This document shows, piece by piece, positions 6,629 through 10,874 of a DNA stretch of 10,874 nucleotides. Within the stretch, counting starts at the first letter, position 1, and every line of letters begins with the position of its first letter. The stretch covers positions 1 to 10,874 of the forward strand of contig JAOTST010000020.1 of the NCBI GenBank assembly GCA_029864785.1, written 5' to 3'. A model generated the notes under the pieces. It had not been told where the DNA came from. It ran no database searches and saw only the letters and a list, made by a program, of their open reading frames with translations. The stretch is from Chromatiales bacterium. Lineage in GTDB: Bacteria > Pseudomonadota > Gammaproteobacteria > Thiohalomonadales > Thiohalomonadaceae. Position numbers and translations under genes: made by a program.

Positions 6629-7342
6629 TTAGTCGCGATAGCTCACTGCGTCGTCAAACTTAACCATAGTGCCCAGCACCTGAAGATAGGCAACTACCGC
6701 ATCCAGCTCGCTCTTACCGCGAACTTCAGTAGCAGCTGATGCAATATCTGCATCGGTATATGGAACACCAACTATCCGCATTGCACTCATTGTTGCTTGA
6801 GTACGCTCGGGATCAACCATGTTCTTTTCGAGCCATGGATAGTTCGGCATAACCGATTCAGGTACTACTGAGCGAGGCGCGTTTAGATGGCGACGCTGCC
6901 ATGCATCAGAATACTTACCACCGACGCGAGCCAGATCTGGACCAGTTCGTTTTGAACCCCATTGGAATGGGTGGTCATACATCGACTCAGATGCGAGTGA
7001 GTAGTGACCATAACGTTCGTTCTCATCACGGAATGGACGAATCATCTGCGAGTGGCAGAGATAGCAACCTTCACGAATGAAAACTTCCCTTCCAGATAGT
7101 TCGGTAGGAGTGTAAGGACGGATACCGTCGCCAGCTTTCCAGTCGGCAAGGGTTTGACCCGCTTTACGATTCCATACGATCTCAGGATGTTGGTTATGCT
7201 CCATGGTTCCCTTTAAATAGAACAGTGGAACAATCTCAACCAGGCCTCCGACCGAAAGTAATACGGCCAGCATGATAAACATAATGAATACATTACGCTC
7301 GATCTTGTCCTGGAACTTAGTTGAATGAATTTTATCAGACAT
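6629..7342 (-). CDS. ccoO: CcoO/FixO, monohaem cytochrome c subunit of cbb3 oxidase
   Basis: This 237-residue subunit donates electrons to the haem b of CcoN. It has an N-terminal anchor (about residues 17-42, including [20 protein letters not shown]), then a periplasmic cytochrome c domain with C93-x2-C96-H97 ([10 protein letters not shown]). The methionine axial ligand is probably M165 in ESVMPNYPW, a segment characteristic of Cco[16 protein letters not shown] near residue 132 is another conserved block. Length and motifs are standard. The ATG at 7342 is preceded by AAGGAG eight bases away. The ccoN stop is 21 bases upstream, placing it firmly in the ccoNOQP transcript. Confidence 0.97.
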   Translation of the reverse strand: MSDKIHSTKFQDKIERNVFIMFIMLAVLLSVGGLVEIVPLFYLKGTMEHNQHPEIVWNRKAGQTLADWKAGDGIRPYTPTELSGREVFIREGCYLCHSQMIRPFRDENERYGHYSLASESMYDHPFQWGSKRTGPDLARVGGKYSDAWQRRHLNAPRSVVPESVMPNYPWLEKNMVDPERTQATMSAMRIVGVPYTDADIASAATEVRGKSELDAVVAYLQVLGTMVKFDDAVSYRD

Positions 7343-7363
7343 TTTATTAGCTCCTTATATCAA

Positions 7364-8800
7364 CTAAGCTGCGGCCGTAGCACGAGTGCTTGGCTGAACA
7401 GATGGGTTAGAAGATGCATGACGAATAGTCATAATGGTGTTGTAGAGCATTACTGCACCACCGGTCCAGTAGATCATTCCACCAATAGCACGCATTGCGT
7501 AGTAGGGGTGCATTGCAGCAACCGATTCGGCAAAGGTGTAGGTGAGTGTGCCGAACTCGGTGTAGTCACGCCACATCAGACCTTGCATGATTCCAGATAC
7601 CCACATTGCAGTGATGTAGACCACGGTACCGATTGTAGCCAACCAGAAGTGCAGGTTAACCAGGCCAGCAGAGTACATTTTTGTATTCCATAGCTTCTCA
7701 ATCATGTGGTAGAGGGCACCGGCAGCAACCATCGCAACCCAACCCAATGCACCAGAGTGTACGTGACCAATGGTCCAGTCGGTGTAGTGTGACAGGGCGT
7801 TAACGGTCTTCGATGACATAACCGGACCTTCAAATGTCGACATTGCATAGAACGCCAGAGACATAATAAGGAAACGCAGAATGTAATCTTCACGCAGTTT
7901 GTCCCATGCACCGGAGAGGGTCATCATCCCGTTGATAGCTCCACCCCATGAAGGAATGATCATCGCCAAAGAGACAGCCGCACCGATTGAACCGGTCCAG
8001 TCAGGAAGTGCGGTGTACTGTAGGTGGTGAGCACCCAACCAGACATAACCGAACGAAAGAGCCCAGAAGTGGATGACCGACAGACGGTAAGAGAAGATAG
8101 GACGACCAGCCTGCTTAGGTACAAAGTAGTACATGATGCCGAGGAAACCTGCAGTCAGGTAGAAACCAACGGCGTTGTGTCCCCACCACCACTGAATCAT
8201 CGCATCTTGTACGCCAGAGAATATGGAGTAAGATTTGAACAGTGATACCGGAATTGCCAGAGAGTTCACCACGTGCAGATAGGTGATCATCACCATCATC
8301 GACAGGAAGAACCAGTTAGAGACATAGATGTGGCTAGTCTTGCGGTTGGCAATGGTCATCGCAAAGTTGAAGCTAAATGCGAGCCAGACGACAGCAATTA
8401 GGATATCGATAGGCCACTCAAGTTCCGCGTACTCTTTACCTGAGGTCAGACCGAGAGGTAGAGTGATAACCGCAGAAACAATAATGATATTCCAACCCCA
8501 GAAGACAAACCAGGCCAGCTTATTACTCCAGAGGCCAACACCCGAGGTGCGTTGTACCGAGTAGAAGCCCGTTGCCATCAGCGTACATCCACCAAAGGCA
8601 AATATGACTGCATTGGTATGCAGTGAACGTAGACGACCAAAGGTCAACTCTGCAAGGTCAAAGTTAAGAACCGGCCACGCCAGCTCAGATGCGATCCAAA
8701 CCCCAACGAGGGTTCCAACCACCAGATAGACGATAGCCATGACGGTGAACCACCGAACGACATCGAAGTTATATTTATCATCTACTTGTGCTGTAGCCAC
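7364..8800 (-). CDS. ccoN: CcoN/FixN, catalytic subunit I of cbb3-type cytochrome c oxidase
   Basis: This 478-residue, roughly 12-helix haem-copper oxidase subunit reduces oxygen to water and pumps protons. The conserved ligands are all present: H61 and H348 for low-spin haem b, H346 for haem b3, and H208, H258 and H259 for CuB. Y252 is the tyrosine cross-linked to a CuB histidine, and E324 is in the STFEGP block near the active site. These positions are one higher than the Pseudomonas stutzeri numbering known to me, so the alignment is essentially colinear. The start is a GTG at 8800 with AAGGAG (8808-8813) seven bases upstream. It is the first gene after an FNR-like promoter and the head of ccoNOQP. 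Confidence 0.98.
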   Translation of the reverse strand: MATAQVDDKYNFDVVRWFTVMAIVYLVVGTLVGVWIASELAWPVLNFDLAELTFGRLRSLHTNAVIFAFGGCTLMATGFYSVQRTSGVGLWSNKLAWFVFWGWNIIIVSAVITLPLGLTSGKEYAELEWPIDILIAVVWLAFSFNFAMTIANRKTSHIYVSNWFFLSMMVMITYLHVVNSLAIPVSLFKSYSIFSGVQDAMIQWWWGHNAVGFYLTAGFLGIMYYFVPKQAGRPIFSYRLSVIHFWALSFGYVWLGAHHLQYTALPDWTGSIGAAVSLAMIIPSWGGAINGMMTLSGAWDKLREDYILRFLIMSLAFYAMSTFEGPVMSSKTVNALSHYTDWTIGHVHSGALGWVAMVAAGALYHMIEKLWNTKMYSAGLVNLHFWLATIGTVVYITAMWVSGIMQGLMWRDYTEFGTLTYTFAESVAAMHPYYAMRAIGGMIYWTGGAVMLYNTIMTIRHASSNPSVQPSTRATAAA

Positions 8801-8928
8801 TAGTAGTCTCCTTCTGATTCTAAGGTTATAAAAAACTGGAACTGACCCAACTTCATCAGGTCGAAGAGCTTGAGAGTTTGCTTTGATTCAATAAGCAGCC
8901 GCTATAGCCCCTACGCCAGCGTTCGCGA

Positions 8929-8934
8929 ATTCTA
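8929..8934 (-). promoter_or_regulatory. predicted -10 of the ccoNOQP promoter
   Basis: The minus strand reads TAGAAT, five of six matches to TATAAT, placing a transcript start near 8922. No -35 consensus is present, as is usual for a promoter activated by FNR from a site centred near -41.5. The leader before the ccoN GTG would be about 120 bases. Confidence 0.6.
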
Positions 8935-8956
8935 TCGTATATTGATAGAAAAAAAG

Positions 8957-8970
8957 TTGATTTTTGTCAG
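8957..8970 (-). promoter_or_regulatory. FNR/ANR box upstream of ccoN
   Basis: The minus strand reads CTGAC-AAAA-ATCAA, against the consensus TTGAT-N4-ATCAA: eight of ten matches, with the half-site nearer ccoN perfect. The centre at 8963.5 is 41.5 bases upstream of the start predicted from the TAGAAT -10, the standard class II activator position. This is the only FNR-like site seen between fnr and ccoN. Confidence 0.65.
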
Positions 8971-9023
8971 GTTTGTCCGGGTTTACGGGGAAATGAGCCA
9001 TTTTTGTGTGTCAAATAACACAG

Positions 9024-9788
9024 TTAAATTCTAGGGATTTTCTCTGTTGTGGCCATTTTTGTCCCGACATGTTGATTGAGTGTGTCAAAGTCAAGAATGT
9101 CGATTTGGCGCCCTTTGAAGGTGATCACGTTCTCTTTTTTGAGTTGACCAAAGATACGACTGACGGTCTCCACAGCTAATCCAAGGTGGCTGGCAATATC
9201 TTGTCTGGAGAGATTGAGCTTAATCTCAGAGGCTGAAAATCCGCGAGCGTGACAGCGTTCAGAGCAGTTGAGTAAAAGAGCCGCTACGCGACTCGTGGCA
9301 TTTTTTAATCCGAGGTGCCAAACCATCTTATGGTGATTTTGTAACTGTTTGCTCAGCAGATGGATTAACTGCTCCTGAATTTGCGGATGGCTTTTGCTTA
9401 AGCGGTTGATATCATTAACAGGAATCATGCAGAGATAGGAGCTCTCCAGAGCCTCTGCATTCTGAAAGTGACGGCCATTGTGAATGGCCCCCAAACCCAA
9501 CAACTCCCCCGGTAGATAGTAGCCGGTCACCTGTTCTTGACCATTTTCATCGGTAATATAGGTCTTGATAGCACCCGAACGAACCGCATAGATTCCCTTC
9601 ATGGTAGCTCCCGTCCTAAACAGGAGATCGCCCCGTTCCAGTGGTGGCGGATGATTAAGAATATTATATAGTTCATCGCGAATATCTAGATCGAGCCCTG
9701 ATGGGAAGCAGATCGTGTTAATAGAGCACTGTAGACACGAGATTTGAGTCGCGATATCGCTTATTTTGGCTTGGCAGGCACGGGTCAT
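9024..9788 (-). CDS. fnr: FNR/ANR-type oxygen-sensing transcription regulator (CRP/FNR family)
   Basis: This 254-residue CRP/FNR-family protein senses oxygen through a 4Fe-4S cluster. The cluster ligands are C18-x2-C21-x5-C27 plus C120, matching the E. coli FNR spacing (C20, C23, C29, C122). An extra cysteine lies at C5. A cyclic-nucleotide-type beta-barrel (about residues 45-130) leads into a long dimerisation helix (about 135-160) and a helix-turn-helix in which LSRQDIASHLGL is followed by the recognition helix VETVSRIF. Its E-x-x-S-R pattern is the FNR specificity signature for TTGAT half-sites. Without oxygen it should dimerise and activate ccoNOQP. The ATG at 9788 lacks a Shine-Dalgarno, but the start fits because the distance to the first cluster cysteine is normal. 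It could be named anr or fnr. Confidence 0.95.
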   Translation of the reverse strand: MTRACQAKISDIATQISCLQCSINTICFPSGLDLDIRDELYNILNHPPPLERGDLLFRTGATMKGIYAVRSGAIKTYITDENGQEQVTGYYLPGELLGLGAIHNGRHFQNAEALESSYLCMIPVNDINRLSKSHPQIQEQLIHLLSKQLQNHHKMVWHLGLKNATSRVAALLLNCSERCHARGFSASEIKLNLSRQDIASHLGLAVETVSRIFGQLKKENVITFKGRQIDILDFDTLNQHVGTKMATTEKIPRI

Positions 9789-9816
9789 GGGTTAATTTCT
9801 ATAAATTTAAATATTT

Positions 9817-9830
9817 TTGATAAATATCAT
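9817..9830. promoter_or_regulatory. FNR/ANR box upstream of fnr (autoregulation)
   Basis: TTGAT-AAAT-ATCAT on the plus strand matches TTGAT-N4-ATCAA at nine of ten positions, better than the ccoN site. Its centre is only 35 bases from the fnr start codon. A class II start would therefore fall inside the gene, so the site more plausibly overlaps the promoter and represses fnr, as is known for E. coli fnr. It is about 200 bases from hisB and is unlikely to control it. Confidence 0.7.
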
Positions 9831-9913
9831 GTTGTCGCAGCGGCAATTCAAAAGCAAGAAAAAAGTCATTAGAAATAGATGATGAGCGATATTTTGGGTG
9901 ATTTTCTCTGAGG

Positions 9914-9928
9914 GATGAGCGCCTCATC
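9914..9928. repeat. inverted repeat upstream of hisB, first of a tandem pair
   Basis: Six-base perfect arms GATGAG (9914-9919) and CTCATC (9923-9928) surround CGC. The right arm, extended to 9930, also pairs over eight bases with ATGATGAG at 9879-9886, so two mutually exclusive stems are possible if the region is transcribed. Whether it acts as DNA operator or RNA structure cannot be decided from sequence. Confidence 0.5.
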
Positions 9929-9934
9929 ATGCGT

Positions 9935-9951
9935 GAAAGTGATACACTTTC
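9935..9951. repeat. 17-base palindrome upstream of hisB, operator-like
   Basis: Perfect 7-base arms GAAAGTG (9935-9941) and CACTTTC (9945-9951) flank ATA. It starts six bases after the previous inverted repeat and about 70 bases before the hisB ATG. Its size and symmetry suit a dimeric helix-turn-helix repressor, but it matches no operator that I know. Confidence 0.55.
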
Positions 9952-9995
9952 CCTTGAATGGTGGAGGGAAGAGGGTATCCTTGCATCCCGTAATT

Positions 9996-10001
9996 TATGA
10001 T
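9996..10001 (+). promoter_or_regulatory. possible -10 element of hisB
   Basis: TATGAT matches TATAAT at five of six positions and would start transcription near 10008, leaving a short leader that includes the GAGG ribosome site (10011-10014). There is no good -35 at the right distance, so the promoter is weak, activator-dependent or wrongly placed. Confidence 0.3.
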
Positions 10002-10021
10002 CTTTATATAGAGGTAGAGAT

Positions 10022-10615
10022 ATGGCTAGCCGTAATGCAACGGTCAACCGTGAAACACTAGAGACTCAGATCGCTGTCTCCATCAACTTAGATGGAAGTG
10101 GTGAGGGAAAATTTGATACTGGCGTCCCTTTCTTGGAGCACATGCTTGATCAGATCGCTCGCCACGGCCTGTTTGACCTCGATGTTAAGGCCAAAGGTGA
10201 TCTCCATATTGATGGACACCACACCGTTGAGGATATTGGTATCACTCTTGGGCAGGCGTTTGCACAGGCGGTGGGCGACAAACGCGGAATTACTCGTTAC
10301 GGTCACGCCTATGTGCCGCTTGACGAGTCTCTCTCACGTGTCGTAATTGATCTCTCGGGTCGTCCCAGTCTCGATTTTGTCGCCGATTTTGGCGCGGGAA
10401 TGATCGGTGATTTTGATACCGAGCTCTTCTATGAATTCTTCCAGGGATTTGTGAATCACGCCCAGGTGACGCTGCACATCGATTCGATTCGTGGACGCAA
10501 CTCACACCACATCGCCGAGACCATCTTCAAGGCGTTTGGTCGTGCACTGCGCATGGCCGTGAGCGTCGACGAACGACTTGCAGGAGCGATGCCCTCTACT
10601 AAAGGTAGTTTATGA
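10022..10615 (+). CDS. hisB: HisB, imidazoleglycerol-phosphate dehydratase
   Basis: This 197-residue monofunctional enzyme dehydrates imidazole glycerol phosphate to imidazole acetol phosphate, a late step of histidine synthesis in the cytoplasm. The metal-binding repeats characteristic of the family are present: [13 protein letters not shown] (H40), [14 protein letters not shown] (H66, H67, E70), and [18 protein letters not shown] (H162, H163, E166). VPLDESLSR lies near residue 98, and the usual MPSTKG C-terminus closes the protein. There is no N-terminal histidinol-phosphatase domain, unlike the bifunctional HisB of enterobacteria. The ATG at 10022 has GAGG seven bases upstream. The stop overlaps the hisH start by four bases (ATGA). 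It is divergent from fnr and shares a 233-base intergenic region with it. Confidence 0.97.
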   Translation: MASRNATVNRETLETQIAVSINLDGSGEGKFDTGVPFLEHMLDQIARHGLFDLDVKAKGDLHIDGHHTVEDIGITLGQAFAQAVGDKRGITRYGHAYVPLDESLSRVVIDLSGRPSLDFVADFGAGMIGDFDTELFYEFFQGFVNHAQVTLHIDSIRGRNSHHIAETIFKAFGRALRMAVSVDERLAGAMPSTKGSL

Positions 10616-10874
10616 GTTCAGTCGCAGTCATCGACTACGGTATGGGTAATCTCCACTCCGTAGCCAAGGCGTTAGAACATGCCGGTAGTGGAGAGGATAT
10701 TATCGTTACTCACGATGCGGCCAAAATTTTGGCCGCAGATCGTGTTGTGCTACCGGGTGTTGGAGCGATTCGTGACTGTATGCACGAGATTAAACGTCTC
10801 GGTATTGATGAGGTGGTGAGCGAGGTCGTTAAAAGCAAACCGCTGCTAGGGGTTTGTATCGGTATGCAGGCGCT
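10612..10874 (+). CDS. hisH: HisH, glutamine amidotransferase subunit of imidazole glycerol phosphate synthase (3' end outside the window)
   Basis: The first 87 codons of a class I glutamine amidotransferase are visible. HisH releases ammonia from glutamine and channels it to HisF to make imidazole glycerol phosphate and AICAR. The start [18 protein letters not shown] is the HisH hallmark, [12 protein letters not shown] carries the oxyanion-side glycine loop, and GVCIGMQAL contains the nucleophile C82. The catalytic His and Glu lie beyond the window edge. The ATG at 10612 overlaps the hisB TGA, so translation is coupled. The order hisB-hisH suggests hisA, hisF and hisI follow, as in many proteobacteria. 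Confidence 0.96.
   Translation, partial: MSSVAVIDYGMGNLHSVAKALEHAGSGEDIIVTHDAAKILAADRVVLPGVGAIRDCMHEIKRLGIDEVVSEVVKSKPLLGVCIGMQA

Noticed and set aside
8883..8896. TTGATTCAA near ccoN as a second FNR box.
   Set aside because: The two half-sites are fused without the required 4-base spacer, and it lies downstream of the predicted transcript start.
9007..9022. TGTGT/ACACA hairpin directly after the fnr stop as a terminator.
   Set aside because: The stem is only five bases and is followed on the minus strand by CAAAAA rather than a U-tract; read-through from fnr toward ccoN remains possible.
9879..9911. Ten-codon frame (MMSDILGDFL) upstream of hisB as a possible his leader peptide.
   Set aside because: It has no histidine codons and no Shine-Dalgarno, and no terminator hairpin with U-tract follows.
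9915..10061. A 48-codon plus-strand frame starting at an ATG behind GAGGG and running into hisB.
   Set aside because: It overlaps the inverted repeats and the hisB start in another frame, its composition is unremarkable, and no family resemblance is seen.

Overview
The window looks like chromosomal DNA of a gammaproteobacterium with an aerobic or microaerobic respiratory lifestyle. Base composition is moderate, gene packing is tight, and the protein sequences are of the gammaproteobacterial type (an FNR/ANR-class regulator, four-subunit cbb3 oxidase, stand-alone HisB). No mobile element, CRISPR array, tRNA or rRNA is visible. The species cannot be named from the sequence alone.

Layout, left to right. 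Bases 1-330 (+) hold the 3' end of an unrecognised gene that converges on the cco block. On the minus strand, read from high to low coordinates, come an fnr/anr-type oxygen sensor (9788-9024), then ccoN, ccoO, ccoQ and ccoP (8800-5585), then a tiny single-membrane-span gene (5521-5387) and a strong hairpin terminator (5358-5331). A second unit follows, with its own sigma70-like promoter: ccoG, ccoH, ccoI and ccoS (5185-353). Divergent from fnr on the plus strand are hisB (10022-10615) and the start of hisH (10612 to the window end), probably the beginning of a hisBHAFI-type operon.

How it fits together. CcoN, CcoO, CcoQ and CcoP form the high-affinity cbb3-type cytochrome c oxidase. CcoG (cupric reductase), CcoH (assembly partner), CcoI (copper P-type ATPase) and CcoS mature the enzyme and supply its copper and haem cofactors. 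The adjacent FNR-type protein keeps the four iron-sulfur ligand cysteines and the E-x-x-S-R recognition helix. An FNR-like box (8957-8970) sits 41.5 bases upstream of a start site inferred from a good -10 upstream of ccoN, the geometry of an FNR-activated class II promoter. A better box (9817-9830) lies just upstream of fnr itself, suggesting autoregulation. The system is therefore a self-contained low-oxygen respiration module.

Most of the window is well-understood biology. The least explained items are the 44-residue membrane peptide between ccoP and the terminator, the intercistronic hairpin before it, the palindrome centred on the -10 of the ccoG promoter, a long inverted repeat in the ccoG leader, and a set of competing inverted repeats upstream of hisB.
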